In this document: positions 1 to 10,368 of the stretch, piece by piece | How the letters are laid out: each line of letters starts with the position of its first letter | Numbering within the stretch: the first letter of the stretch is position 1 | NCBI RefSeq assembly: GCF_000235365.1 | Contig: NC_016449.1 | Location: 496,001-560,000 of the forward strand | DNA: 64,000 bases | DNA from: Eremothecium cymbalariae DBVPG#7215 | Taxonomy: Eukaryota; Ascomycota; Saccharomycetes; Saccharomycetales; Saccharomycetaceae | Direction: 5' to 3' | Translations under genes and position numbers: made by a program | Notes under the pieces: generated by a model | What the model was told of the DNA's origin: nothing | The model's database searches: none | Seen by the model: only the letters and a program-made list of their open reading frames with translations

Positions 1-518
1 CGGCTATTTGAGATAACAACGTATGGCTGTTTACTAGAAAATGGATTCATTGACCGTTTATAAGAATCAATTAAACCAAAATCACCCGTTTTGATATCCC
101 CGTAGAATAAAGTAAATGACTGAGTATCATCTAATGCAGCGAAATGTTCACTAAACTTCTCATAGTTATTCCACTTGTCCCAATTCCCATTACTCAAGTC
201 TCGAAGGAAAGCCACAGTCACATTACCTCTCGATTTACGATTACCAGCACCTGGATTCACCGCCTCACTCACTTCCTTTAAGTTCAAAAGGACTGAAACA
301 TGCCCTACCCGATTAATACCCAGCCATGTCCCATAAGAGAGCTCAGCTTTTGATGCATCACTGGCATTTTCGCTATTAGAAATGTCGTAAGGAGCCAATA
401 TAACCCCATCTTGATGCCAACATGTGACATGAGTCCGCCGCTCATAAAATTCGTCCCTATTAGAGATAAGTATTAGTTTATAGTCTGGATGATCAGTGGT
501 CGCAAGCAGAATACACAT
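1..518 (-). CDS. NRDE/TANGO2-family protein, YGR127W-like (3' part cut by window edge)
   Basis: The reading frame starts at the ATG complementary to 516-518 and stays open for 172 codons to the window edge, so the C-terminus is missing. The N-terminus reads MCILLATTDHPDYKLILISN followed at once by RDEF. An N-terminal Met-Cys-Ile and an early Asn-Arg-Asp-Glu (NRDE) motif mark the NRDE/TANGO2 family, represented in S. cerevisiae by YGR127W. Family members are linked in animals and yeast to Golgi/ER organisation and haem or lipid handling, but the biochemical activity is unsettled. The neighbour to the right is the YGR125W orthologue in the same orientation, as in S. cerevisiae, which supports the name. 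YGR126W, which lies between them in S. cerevisiae, is not visible here. Confidence 0.8.
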   Translation of the reverse strand, partial: MCILLATTDHPDYKLILISNRDEFYERRTHVTCWHQDGVILAPYDISNSENASDASKAELSYGTWLGINRVGHVSVLLNLKEVSEAVNPGAGNRKSRGNVTVAFLRDLSNGNWDKWNNYEKFSEHFAALDDTQSFTLFYGDIKTGDFGLIDSYKRSMNPFSSKQPYVVISNS

Positions 519-1254
519 TTTGACAGAAAACTACGGATACCTAATATAAAGACCCTATATGACTATGTCTAACACAGCACTGATATGTTGTGTCTTCAAA
601 TATTAACTACACTACGAACCCTTTAACTAAGCTCGAAAATTGGTATTATCGTCCCCTTGTATTAAATAATCAACAAAAATAATACCAAATTTTTGATGAA
701 ACTGTTAGTGTTGAAAAGTATGTGTTGTTTAAAACTTGTAGGAGACGAAATGGAATGACGTTTGTATCGATTATCAAGATCCATTCAAGTTGCCGAAGAC
801 CCTTTACTTTTATTCAAGATATGTTGTATTAGTATATTTAGTTACAATATGATTCGTTCGAATATCTCATATCTCGAGGAATATCTTATTTCTTATCATT
901 ACTTAGCCAGTGAAATCAAACCTAAGTAATAAGAAAACTGATAACGATCTAAGGTATAGGATTCTGAAGGCGATAAATCTTTGATAACTTAGATTTGTTA
1001 ATTAAGACAGTTAATTATAGCGGGTAATTGAAATCTCTTTTCAATCGTATTATAATGAGCTCAAAGGTATAACAGTATAACGGTTAAAGATTATGATGCA
1101 TAAAACAAAAAAACAAACACACACACACACATATATATATATAAGTATAGTAAATAAGAGTTCCGATACAATACCTTTTTGTAGTTTTAGTTACAATGTC
1201 CACTATTCAATTGCTTAGTGATTCAGATAATGGTAGGGAGAATCCATACAAAAT
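519..1254. other. Intergenic region, YGR127W-like promoter and VSB1 3' flank
   Basis: 736 bases without a credible gene. The sequence is A/T-rich. A CGGGTAA Reb1-type core lies at 1021-1027. A compound (AC)n(AT)n microsatellite lies at about 1117-1143. No YGR126W-like reading frame is present on either strand. Confidence 0.6.
1117..1143. repeat. Compound (AC)n(AT)n microsatellite
   Basis: About seven AC units followed directly by about six AT units. A simple sequence repeat in intergenic DNA. Confidence 0.9.
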
Positions 1255-4200
1255 TTAACTACTGACTAATGAGTAGCCCAATAACTCCCTGAATCTACGT
1301 CGTGTTACAGAGAGATACACCAACAGCAGTTCCGAGTATAACTCGAGGTTTTCACGTTTCAGGTTTTGCAACGAATTTGAATCTATGATCCATAAGCTAC
1401 ATTCGGTTTCAGTTTTGATAATATTACCAGAAGACTCAGAGCCACCTTCTTGTAAATTCCCATAAAAGGTTCTGCTAGACACAGTTTCGTAGAAAGTACC
1501 CTGAGGCAAAGCATAAGTGATTTTCAAAATGCCCGTTTCAACGATAAAAAGAATGTTTTCATTGCCTGAGATGACACTGAAAGCTGGGAGGCGAGTCAGC
1601 TTGAAGTATGGGCAAAGAGGTTCCCAAAATTTGACTTGATCAGGGATATTTTCCAAGGTTTCCGGTCTGAAGTTTTTCAGAGACATCAAAAGTAAGGGCA
1701 AAACAGGCTGGTTTGAACTGTATTCCGAAGCTAGGCTTTTTAAATGCTGTTCGCCAGGGAATATATTTTGTGCGACTATCATCAGCTGTGACTGCCTCGG
1801 GGTGTTATTTAATTGCGATATAAGTGACTTCGATCCGGCAGACTTTTCCTTCCGTTTCATTATACGGTGGTTACGGCTGAGCAGTTCTTTATATCTCATT
1901 AGAAATTCATTTTCACACCACTCTAAAGCAGTGTTAAGGTCTCGAAACAATTCCACACCTTTCAACAGACCAACTTTATTAAAAGCAGTATAAATGCGGT
2001 CATTTTCTGAGATGGAGGATATAATCAATCGAATACGTTTGGTTTCCACTAGCCTTTTGATTCTATTGAAACCCTCTGCCGCTGAATAATCGATATTATT
2101 TGCCATAACGTTTTTCAAGTCCAAAATCAAATACTTTATCCTCTGTTTAGTTAAGCCTACTTCTTGCTCTTGGAACAGCTTCTCTATCTTATCTTCGATT
2201 GATATAATAGTACCAAAGAACAAGGTATTCTGCAGCTTCAAAACATAAATTTGCTCACCAATTTTGTCCAAGAAGTTTGATTGCAAAGAATCTCGATAAA
2301 CTGCCGATTTAGCAACCTTTCCGCTATATTCACCGTTTACAGTTTTCACTTTAGTGCTGTCAACCAAAAGGAAAAACATGCAAGCAAGATACCAACTATT
2401 ATACCCAAAACGAAGTCGAATACACCCATCGTCAGAACTATGATTATGATGGTTATATATTCGAAATTACTCAACTTCCCCCATGTATCAAAGAGAACCT
2501 CCTTGAGAAGTTCAAAACCCAAAAGAAATATCAAGGAGCCTACTATGAAAATAGGAATGAATGAAATAATGACAGGACCACATGCCATAACCATCAATGT
2601 TACAACTGCCAACAAAATACCAGCATATGAGGAATCTGCACCAGCGCGGATAAACAAAACACTGTTTGTATAAACAAGATAATTTTGGATAGATCCCAGC
2701 GCACCACTAACGAGATTGGAGTAACCATGAGCAATCAGCTCCCTGTCAACATCTAACCTATCCACTTCACATGACATAGCCAGAGCAGGAACATTTATTG
2801 GAACATGTAAAATTCCAAAGAAAGTTAGCGCCAGCATGGTTGGTAATTCTTGAAGAACCAATTTCCAATGCACAATTTTGAAGTTGTAAAGCTTATAAAA
2901 ATCATACCAACGACCATTAGAAGCAGCAACAGGGAAGATCCAACCTTCAGATCTCAATAGTTCTAATGACAAACTTGGAATCAAAGCTACTAAAAAGTGA
3001 AAGAGCAGAAATGCGATCACGTAGAAAGATGGTAACACAAGGGAACCATGACATGAACGTTGTACCATGATCAATAAAGCTGTTAAACCCGCAGGAATAG
3101 ACCATTTGAAAAAAACATCATAGTTTGTAAAGAGCCCAGACAAAAAACTCCATGAGTACTCAAACTTTGGAAGCCGAGTAGTCACTTCCACCCCCGTTAT
3201 TATAAGAAAGTATGCAACACCGCCTATACAACCAATCAATATATGACGTGGAAAGAACCCCACGATTTTCCCCAAGCGCAGCTTGCCAAGTAATAAGAAG
3301 GTTAGTCCCGTTATTATGGAAGATAAGGCATAACATACAATAGTAGTAGATATCACCTCATCGCCCTTTTCTGAAGATAACTTATTTAATATCGACAGCG
3401 CCATTGTATGGAAAAAAGGAGTAACTTCGATCATCTCAGAACCAATGCCAGATCCAAAGGTCGAAAAGCCGCATGAATATATTAACTGAGAGATTACAGT
3501 GGAAACATAAAACATAGAAAGACCCTCTGCACCTAAATTGGCAAATACTGGTTCGGTAATAGGAAAAATAATCATACCATAAGATAACGCATCCAAAATA
3601 TTTAACAACAATCCCAAAAATACAGCTGGTAAGTAGCTGACTGTCTTTAATGACCAAAAGCTTAAAAAACCAAAAATACCATTCTGGTTTCTGAAATTGT
3701 GTTGAAGGTCGACATGTCCCCGCTGAATTGAACCATAATTACAAGATTCATTGGTAACGATAGGACTTAGCATGGACCTACTCCCAATGTCCAAGTCCGC
3801 ATCCACATCCTCCAAATCTGCACCTGCACCCTCCAAAATATGATCATCATATATGCCAATCGGATTTAACCTGATGTTATTACTATTATTGATGTTGTTG
3901 TTACAATCTGTCCCTATAATTGAAAAAAAATCAGCATTAACTCCTCCATCTGAATTTTGAAACACTGAATCAACATTAAACGCATCACCTTCTTCATCCG
4001 TACCATCATCCTTGTAACTGCTGAAGTCATTACATAACGCTGCAGTCTGCCTATGTAAGTTATTCCCGCCATGAATAGAACTCACCGTTGCCTGGTCTCG
4101 AAACTGCGGCAATCGAGAATCAACCACATCTCTCCCCAGCTCAGCATTCACATGAGATCCAGAGTTCAAGAACCCCCCCACATATGACCTACCAAGATAA

Positions 4201-4388
4201 CTCTCGGCTTTCAGGAAAGAAGACCTTCTCTCAGCAACCTCAGGATAACAGCTACCATAACCAACGCCTCCATAAGATTGCGCCATTGCCCCTTTACTTT
4301 CCTGCAAGCCTAAAGATATGGATAATGCCTCTGAAATCGATGGCCTTTTTGTAGTACGACCATGCGACTTGATGCCCGTTGTTGGCAT
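1255..4388 (-). CDS. VSB1: Vacuolar SulP-family basic amino acid transporter Vsb1 (frameshifted)
   Basis: Orthologue of S. cerevisiae YGR125W/VSB1, a vacuolar-membrane SulP-type protein needed for arginine and lysine storage in the vacuole. The start at 4388 gives MPTTGIKSHGRTTKRPSISE, which lines up with the family N-terminus; the longer open frame upstream begins with TTG and is not used. A long Ser/Asn-rich cytosolic N-terminus (about 260 residues) precedes the multi-span SulP membrane core, with the conserved stretches LDALSYGMIIFPITEPVF and GYSNLVSGALGS. A STAS domain (YLILDLKN, SAAEGFNRIKR) and a degenerate cyclic-nucleotide-binding-like C-terminus follow. The frame breaks at about 2366-2376: one T is missing from a T run, so the first frame stops shortly after LACFSF while the other frame continues with LVDSTKV, exactly as in the orthologue. 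With one base restored the length would be 1044 residues, close to the 1036 of S. cerevisiae. Confidence 0.88.
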
Positions 4389-4645
4389 TTTTAATTGGGA
4401 TATGTCTCGACGACTAAAAGCAAATTTGACCAAAAAGTCAACAAATAAGACCAAACGAACTAAACTCAAAAAACGTCTTCGAGCACCTGACTTACCAATA
4501 TAGTAGGCAGCTGTGTGTCCAAGAGCTATTGGGATCCTTTACGCGGGAGATCCACACAAATTATCTGTAATGTCTGCATGGCATTTGAACATGAATGACT
4601 CAAATTCAAGAGAGAATCTTTCACACAATGGGCAGGCATATCAAA

Positions 4646-4677
4646 TTACCCGGATACAATAGTCAAACCCCGGGTAA
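4646..4677. promoter_or_regulatory. Pair of inverted Reb1 sites upstream of VSB1
   Basis: TTACCCGG at 4646-4653 and CCGGGTAA at 4670-4677 match the Reb1 general regulatory factor consensus in opposite orientations, 258-289 bp upstream of the VSB1 start. Reb1 is known to clear nucleosomes at promoters; the role here is inferred. Confidence 0.6.
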
Positions 4678-4893
4678 CACGCATAATCAGCCTAATAGTG
4701 ATATTCATTCTCCAGCAGCCAGTGGCACGGGAATTTAGAATGTACCATAATACAGACCAGCAATTTTGGTAATCAAGATTATCTTTGTAGTCTGTATTTA
4801 CGGTTACTTTTTTCTTTTCGCTTGACTTCGAGGAATATATAATGCATCTTCGGTTGCGCGCCCGGCTCCGGGATACATATTGTATAACGGTTT

Positions 4894-4962
4894 CCTCGAG
4901 GATTCCGCGGATCCCGGAATATTGAAGGGCATCTCCTCGAGAGCCGCGGAAGCCGGCATTAT
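4894..4962. repeat. Diverged direct repeat with CTCGAG and CCGCGG cores
   Basis: Two copies of about 28 bp (roughly 4894-4921 and 4935-4962) share the order CCTCGAG, CCGCGGA, CCGG. Each copy is itself partly palindromic. The CGG/CCG spacing could suit a Zn2Cys6 regulator, but no specific factor can be named. Confidence 0.5.
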
Positions 4963-5179
4963 TACACAGTCCCAAGAGTAGTATATTTGGCGTAACATGG
5001 TATCTGTTTATTAATCTAAATATTAGCAAGCAGAGCGGTTTTCAATTGTGCACTAAGATATATTGTGGTATATATATGTGTCTATGTTGAAGCAAATAAG
5101 TCCGAAAGGGTGGGTGTTGACGTTAGCGTAGTCGTGAAGTTTAGGTTTAGGATTCGAGCGAATATCATCAGACTATTGT

Positions 5180-5380
5180 ATGTGGTCCTTTGCGTTTAGT
5201 GGGAATTCTAGAAAGAAGTGTGGTAGTGTTGGTGCTCTTCCGCTGATCAGGAAGACTGTGGTGGTGACCTATAGAACGTTTTCAATGATGAATCCTTTGA
5301 AGAAGAGAGACAGGACTGTGATAACCAGACAAGATCTATTTCAAATGAGGCCCTCGGGAAAGATGAAGAGGCAGGCATGA
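5180..5380 (+). CDS. Small conserved-position ORF, YPR145C-A position
   Basis: A 66-codon frame starting with ATG at 5180, rich in basic residues (MWSFAFSGNSRKKCG..., PLKKRDRT, SGKMKRQA). It lies downstream of ASN1 and convergent to it, the position and strand of the small uncharacterised gene YPR145C-A beside ASN1 in S. cerevisiae. After the TGA at 5378-5380 the same frame stays open for 25 more codons (LELQAQVGYKDVWDPVSGE...) to a stop at 5456-5458. That tail has plausible protein composition, so the gene may be longer if the TGA is an error or is read through. The basic N-terminus could be a mitochondrial signal, but this is inference. I do not recognise the protein by sequence. Confidence 0.45.
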   Translation: MWSFAFSGNSRKKCGSVGALPLIRKTVVVTYRTFSMMNPLKKRDRTVITRQDLFQMRPSGKMKRQA

Positions 5381-5718
5381 TTAGAGTTGCAGGCCCAAGT
5401 GGGGTACAAGGACGTGTGGGATCCTGTATCCGGTGAGATTCAGTTAGCGCACGGATAGCGTTTAATGATTATTATGCCTATAGAAAGGGCTTCTCTGCTG
5501 ATCTCAAGGCGACCTTGTTTATCAAATTACGAATACTTATGAGTTATATGACTTTGGGGGATGAATATTTAGGTATATATATATAACGACAAAAGAATAC
5601 GTTTAGCTTTGTTATTAGCAGGTAGTGCGACTACCAATAAAGGCTGACAGCAGGAACAACGAAATTTTAAAGATAATAGTTACACATGTAAATGTTCAAA
5701 ACAAAATAAAAGAAATAT
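5381..5718. other. Convergent 3' region between small ORF and ASN1
   Basis: 338 bases between convergent genes, including the 25-codon open extension of the small ORF up to 5458. The rest is A/T-rich with a TATATATATATA run near 5575-5585, suited to 3' end formation. No other feature seen. Confidence 0.5.
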
Positions 5719-7440
5719 TCATTTAGATATGTGCTTTTCATGAATTTTAGCAAATCTTCCAGAAGGGTCTTCAGAGCAGCCCCATTCAGCCTTGGGAACC
5801 CATCTCATTACGGTGCTGGCAGCGGTAGGCTGAGGGAAAAGGGCATCAAACTTCATACGGTACCAGTAAGCTTCCTTTGTGGATGGAATATCGTCGCCCC
5901 ATTCTGGTTTTGGTTGGGCAAATTGTTCATCTGAGATTGCGTTTTCAGCGGCATCTTTTAAAGCGTCAATCCAAGAATAGCCTACACCATCAGAAAACTG
6001 TTCCTTTTGTCTCCACAAGATTTCCTGAGGTAGGTAAGGTTCAACATCTGGTTCATCGGATGTGTCAAAGGCCTTCCTGAGGATATATTTCTCAATTTTA
6101 CCCTCTTTTGGTTTAATCATTTTCTCTTCAGGGTCGATGTTCATACAGAGCTCCAAGAAATCACGGTCCAAGAAGGGAACACGAGCTTCAAGCCCCCAAG
6201 CCATAGTTGACTTGTTAGCACGGAGACAGTCAGCCAAGTGCAAGTTTTTAACTCTCTCAACCGATTCATTATGAAAGTCCTTAGCAGACGGTGCTTGAGC
6301 AAAGTACAAATACCCGCCGAAAATCTCATCAGAACCCTCACCGGATAGGACCATTTTGATACCTTGTGCCTTGATCTTACGTGATAATAAAAACATTGGA
6401 GTGGAAGCACGAATGGTTGTCACATCGAAAGTTTCCAAATGGTGAATAACATCATCCAAAGCGTCAAGACCCTCTTGGATAGTAAATGTGTGCTCGTGAT
6501 GGATAGAACCAATAAACTTCGCAACCTTTCTGGCCGCTTGCAAATCTGGAGCATTTGGTAGTCCAATCGCAAACGAATGAAGCTTGGACCAACCTGAGGC
6601 ATGTAGGTGGAGTTCATCGTCAACACCTACTAAGTTTCTAACTTGACTATCGTATTTGACCACATCCATCTCTTTGTTAGCCTTTTCCGTCTCACGTGCA
6701 GCGATAGCAGCGATTAAAGATGAATCCAATCCTCCAGAAAGCAAAACACCGTAAGGAACTTCCGTCATTAACCGCTTTCTAACGGCCTTCTCCAAACCTC
6801 CACGAAGCTTCTTGTAATCCACTGGTTTAGTTGGAGTGATACTGTCAACCAGCCAACTAGGCTTAAAATATCTAGTGATCTGGTCTGTGTCTGAGTCATA
6901 CACATGACCAGGTGGGAAAGATATAATCTCATCACACTCTTCGACAAGACATTTCAACTCAGATGCAAAATACCTTGTTCTTGGTGATTTAGAACATTTG
7001 CCCATGTATAAAGTAGTAACTCCAATGGGGTCTCTGGCAGCCACAATCCTATCATCCTTGGCGTCGTACAAACACCAAGCAAACATGCCATCCAAATAGT
7101 TTGGAGTCTCAACACCATATTTCTTAAACAAAGGAATTATAGGTTCACAGTCAGATAACGTAGAAAATGGATAATCAGCACATATATCTCTCAAATGGAT
7201 GTGATTATATATTTCTCCATTGACACATAAAACATAATTCCCATCGTCCGAAACAATAGGTTGAGCACCAGTGTCCAATCCAACAATTGCTAACCGTTCA
7301 TGGACAAATATAGTGTCGTTCTTCACAACATTTCCCGACCAATCTGGTCCACGATGTCTAATTCTTTTTGAAAGTTGTAAAGCTACTGGCTTAAATGACT
7401 CAATCCCATCACGTCTGTAACAAGCAAAAATACCACACAT
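5719..7440 (-). CDS. ASN1: Asparagine synthetase (glutamine-hydrolysing)
   Basis: Cytosolic enzyme that makes asparagine from aspartate, glutamine and ATP. The 573 residues match the family (572 in S. cerevisiae Asn1). The protein starts [12 protein letters not shown]: Cys2 is the class II glutaminase nucleophile exposed after Met removal, which fixes the start. The glutaminase domain (about 2-200) includes [11 protein letters not shown] and CVNGEIYNH. The synthetase domain follows, with the PP-loop SGGLDSS near residue 235 and [12 protein letters not shown] further on. S. cerevisiae has two copies, ASN1 (YPR145W) and ASN2 (YGR124W). Here NOC4 (YPR144C) lies on one side and VSB1 (YGR125W) on the other, so this single gene is the pre-duplication ancestor of both; ASN1 is used as the label. 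Confidence 0.96.
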   Translation of the reverse strand: MCGIFACYRRDGIESFKPVALQLSKRIRHRGPDWSGNVVKNDTIFVHERLAIVGLDTGAQPIVSDDGNYVLCVNGEIYNHIHLRDICADYPFSTLSDCEPIIPLFKKYGVETPNYLDGMFAWCLYDAKDDRIVAARDPIGVTTLYMGKCSKSPRTRYFASELKCLVEECDEIISFPPGHVYDSDTDQITRYFKPSWLVDSITPTKPVDYKKLRGGLEKAVRKRLMTEVPYGVLLSGGLDSSLIAAIAARETEKANKEMDVVKYDSQVRNLVGVDDELHLHASGWSKLHSFAIGLPNAPDLQAARKVAKFIGSIHHEHTFTIQEGLDALDDVIHHLETFDVTTIRASTPMFLLSRKIKAQGIKMVLSGEGSDEIFGGYLYFAQAPSAKDFHNESVERVKNLHLADCLRANKSTMAWGLEARVPFLDRDFLELCMNIDPEEKMIKPKEGKIEKYILRKAFDTSDEPDVEPYLPQEILWRQKEQFSDGVGYSWIDALKDAAENAISDEQFAQPKPEWGDDIPSTKEAYWYRMKFDALFPQPTAASTVMRWVPKAEWGCSEDPSGRFAKIHEKHISK

Positions 7441-8440
7441 ATTAAATAATAACTGGCTATATTCTTAAAATATCTTCTTGATGCTTGGAACCCAAATCCC
7501 CTCGAATAACTGATTGGAAATTTTACTCAAACTATATAATAACTGCAACACTGAACAAATGACTAAGAAATCCACCCAGTCTTTCAGCAAGGACGACGTC
7601 GACCGCCGTCACACGGCTTCGCAAGACCATATCGTTTCTTTTTTTACAAAATCAGTCATAATGCTAACCCACCACCGCACTCTACAAACTACTTTGATGT
7701 GCACGTACGACCTTGCTGCCTGCTCGGTCCATTACCAGAACCAAAACGTTCGCGCTGAACGATTACTTCCAAGTTTTTGCAGCTAAAATGGATTCCCGAA
7801 GCCTGTAGTGCACTTACGCAACTAAGCCCTCTGCCAAACCCCAAACCTCTCTATCTACAAAATATACATAGTTACAATGACCACTTGGTTTTTACTTCCA
7901 GGTTCTATTCGGAAAATCAGAATTATCTAACGATTATAGTGTCCCTTGGCATTCAATGAATGTAACAAGATTATAAGGCTGCACGGGCACCACATTCTCC
8001 ATTAAAACCTCGAGGTGCATAAAGCTCACGAGAAGAATTGTTCGATTTAGAAATGCAAATAATATCATCACCTTTTTATAGAACTTGGAAGGTCATGAGG
8101 ATATAAGAAAAAGAATCGAAAAGACATGGATAAATGATAAGGTGAAAAGTTTTTAATGAGAAGTTTCAAGCTTTTTATATAACTCGGACCGGGTGTACGG
8201 GTGTTATCGATGAGCCAGATATTTCATCAAGTTAGGGCATATGTATTGAGAGAGATATTTGAAAGAGAGGATGCAAGGCACTGAGTGATAAGAAGTGTAT
8301 AGAGAAGTATATGGGATCTAATAAGGGTGCTAATTGGTGTAATAAGTGGTCAATTTTGATGGAGTAATCGTTATGAAGATGTTCATATGATGTAAGCTTT
8401 AAATTCCGTTTCTTTTCTTCTAGTTCTGTCGAAAAAATGA

Positions 8441-8451
8441 TGAAAATTTTT
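8441..8451. promoter_or_regulatory. RRPE element upstream of NOC4
   Basis: TGAAAATTTTT matches the ribosomal RNA processing element bound by Stb3. It lies about 150 bp before the NOC4 start, with PAC motifs immediately downstream, the usual arrangement for ribosome-biogenesis genes. Confidence 0.7.
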
Positions 8452-8470
8452 GAAGTTTATGGTTATTGAA

Positions 8471-8494
8471 CGAGATGAGATGAGATGAGATGGG
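8471..8494. promoter_or_regulatory. Tandem PAC motifs upstream of NOC4
   Basis: GAGATGAGATGAG-type sequence, with four overlapping GATGAG/GATGGG units, matches the PAC (polymerase A and C) element recognised by Dot6/Tod6. Together with the RRPE about 20 bp upstream it puts NOC4 in the ribosome-biogenesis regulon. Confidence 0.7.
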
Positions 8495-8602
8495 ATAAGG
8501 TTTAGAAGAAAAGAAGTGTAGACGGTTTTGTTTTCGTTGTTTTTTGTATCTGTTGCTATTGATTACTACTAGTCTCGCAGGATTTATATATATATTGCGT
8601 TT

Positions 8603-10177
8603 ATGATGTTGTCTGTGGATGAAATTAAGCGGCAATGCAAATTGATAGTTAGCGGGAATGGAAAGAAGCAGTATAATTTGCTAGTAAGGCTGTTGCCTGT
8701 GTTTAACGAGGTCTCTTTTACGAAAGATGATGTTGATAACGAAGGTGAGTTGCGTCATTTAACGATTTCATTATCTCAGGTATTTAATAAATTGTTTGAG
8801 CGCGGTCATTTGCAAGTATCTAAGTGTAATAATGAAAAAGAGAAGGAGTTTGTTGAATGGTGTCGGAAGCTTTATGGTATTTTCAAGAATAAACTTCTTG
8901 GGTGTATGTCATCTATTCCTTTTGAAAATTCTTTAGCTATGGATTGTTTGGATGTATATATGAAGATGATTGAACAAGAGTCAGTCCATTTTGCATCTAG
9001 TGATGATGTGCCATTTTTCCCTAACAAAACACTTAAAAAACTTGTGAACACATTGTTTTGCTATGAATACCCCGGAGACATTATGATAAGGACTGGTGAG
9101 TCTACGAACTATTTGTGGTTGTATTTTGTCGACGAATATTATAAAAAATATGTGGATGTACAGTTCTATACGCAAGCGGAACTAGTTAATGCATTTCCAG
9201 AGGCGCCATGTATTGCTGCTAAGTGGTTATCTCTGTGTAATCACGACAATCACTACGATAATGAATCTGCAGATCTGGAGGTTTTTGTTCCCAATCCACC
9301 TGGTGCGATGGAAAATGAGTCGAAATTCAAGTCAAATTTTGAATATAATTGGCTCTACGTCTTGAATCTACCATCTTTGACTGAAGCCCAATATAAAACA
9401 ATCCTATTGATTTTGCACAAGAGGATAACTCCTCATTTCCAGAACCCAACCAAACTTATGGATTTTTTGACTGATGCATATAACGTAGAAAAGGGCGTAA
9501 CACCTATACTTGCCCTGAATGGACTGTTTGATTTGATGAAGCGTTACAACTTAGAGTATCCAAACTTTTATACAAAGTTGTATCAACTGCTGACTCCAGA
9601 CCTAATGCATGTGAAATACAGATCTCGGTTTTTTAGACTGATGGATCTATTCTTATCCTCCACCCACTTGTCCGCAAACCTGGTTGCATCTTTCATTAAG
9701 AAGTTAGCACGTCTGTCCCTAGATGCCCCACCTTCTGCGGTGGTCTCTGTGATCCCATTTGCATATAATTTGCTCAAGAGGCATCCAAGTTGTATGATCA
9801 TGTTACATGATCCTGAATTTATAAGAAATCCATTTGGCACCAAAGAAGAAAATGATCAATTAGCCTTGAGAAAGGCCCAATACCAAGATCCTTTCGATAA
9901 CGAACAATTAAATCCTGAATTAACAAATGCTATTGATTCTTCACTATGGGAGTTACAGACGATGACGGCTCACTACCATCCTAACGTAGCAACCTTGGCC
10001 AAGATTCTAAGTCAACCATTCCAGAAACTGTCTTACAATATGGAGGACTTCCTTGATTGGTCTTATGATTCATTACTGGCAGCTGAAGCCTCAAGAAAAA
10101 TGAAAATTTTACCATCTCTGGAATTTGAACAATTTGACTCTTTGTTTGGAGGTTATATAGAAAGTGTCAAATGGTAA
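8603..10177 (+). CDS. NOC4: Nucleolar complex protein Noc4 (40S subunit biogenesis)
   Basis: Orthologue of YPR144C, 524 residues against about 552. Noc4 pairs with Nop14 in the small-subunit processome and is needed for 40S maturation and export. The protein is helical throughout and carries the CBF/Mak21 (NOC) domain in its C-terminal half (about 290-470), with LMDFLTDAYN, ILALNGLFDLMKRYNLEYPN and YRSRFFRLMDLFLSSTHL. The start is the first ATG of an ATGATG pair at 8603. It is divergent from ASN1, as in S. cerevisiae. Upstream RRPE and PAC motifs indicate co-regulation with other ribosome-assembly genes. Confidence 0.93.
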   Translation: MMLSVDEIKRQCKLIVSGNGKKQYNLLVRLLPVFNEVSFTKDDVDNEGELRHLTISLSQVFNKLFERGHLQVSKCNNEKEKEFVEWCRKLYGIFKNKLLGCMSSIPFENSLAMDCLDVYMKMIEQESVHFASSDDVPFFPNKTLKKLVNTLFCYEYPGDIMIRTGESTNYLWLYFVDEYYKKYVDVQFYTQAELVNAFPEAPCIAAKWLSLCNHDNHYDNESADLEVFVPNPPGAMENESKFKSNFEYNWLYVLNLPSLTEAQYKTILLILHKRITPHFQNPTKLMDFLTDAYNVEKGVTPILALNGLFDLMKRYNLEYPNFYTKLYQLLTPDLMHVKYRSRFFRLMDLFLSSTHLSANLVASFIKKLARLSLDAPPSAVVSVIPFAYNLLKRHPSCMIMLHDPEFIRNPFGTKEENDQLALRKAQYQDPFDNEQLNPELTNAIDSSLWELQTMTAHYHPNVATLAKILSQPFQKLSYNMEDFLDWSYDSLLAAEASRKMKILPSLEFEQFDSLFGGYIESVKW

Positions 10178-10286
10178 CTAACACACAACATACATAAGTA
10201 AAATGATATATGAATCTTAAAGAACAATATATATCAAGGTTTCACAGACAAAAAAGGACAGTTCAACAACACTAGTAGAAGTTACT

Positions 10287-10291
10287 AAAAA
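10287..10291 (-). terminator. RNA polymerase III T5 terminator of tRNA-Ile
   Basis: Five A residues on the + strand give a T5 run on the transcribed sense strand, three nucleotides beyond the 3' end of the tRNA. Confidence 0.75.
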
Positions 10292-10294
10292 GTA

Positions 10295-10368
10295 TGGTTC
10301 CTAGCGGGATCGAACCGCTGATCCCCGCGTTATTAGCACGGTGCCTTAACCAACTGGGCCAAGGAACC
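10295..10368 (-). tRNA. tRNA-Ile (anticodon AAU)
   Basis: A 74-nt cloverleaf without intron. The acceptor pairs GGTTCCT with AGGAACC, with A as discriminator. The anticodon stem CCGTG/CGCGG encloses the loop CTAATAA, giving anticodon AAT. The T arm holds GGTTCGATCCC, which doubles as the B box. The sequence closely resembles yeast tRNA-Ile(AAU). Confidence 0.97.

Larger units (their letters stand above)
4389..5179. other. Intergenic region, VSB1 promoter and upstream of small ORF
   Basis: 791 bases. Two opposed Reb1 sites lie at 4646-4653 and 4670-4677. From about 4850 to 4965 the sequence becomes markedly GC-rich with short palindromes (CCTCGAGG, CCGCGG) and a diverged direct repeat of about 28 bp. 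Open frames on the minus strand here have no recognisable protein character. Confidence 0.55.
7441..8602. other. Divergent promoter region ASN1/NOC4
   Basis: 1162 bases between divergently transcribed genes. Near NOC4 it carries RRPE and tandem PAC motifs (listed separately). I saw no exact TGASTCA Gcn4 site for ASN1; TGACTAA near 7561 is only a near match. Short open frames at 7514-7959 lack protein-like character. Confidence 0.6.

Noticed and set aside
2346..2379. Canonical programmed -1 frameshift in VSB1
   Set aside because: No X-XXY-YYZ slippery heptamer in frame and no obvious downstream pseudoknot; a single missing base is simpler.
4646..5029. 127-codon minus-strand ORF upstream of VSB1
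   Set aside because: It covers Reb1 sites and GC-rich repeats and its composition is not protein-like.
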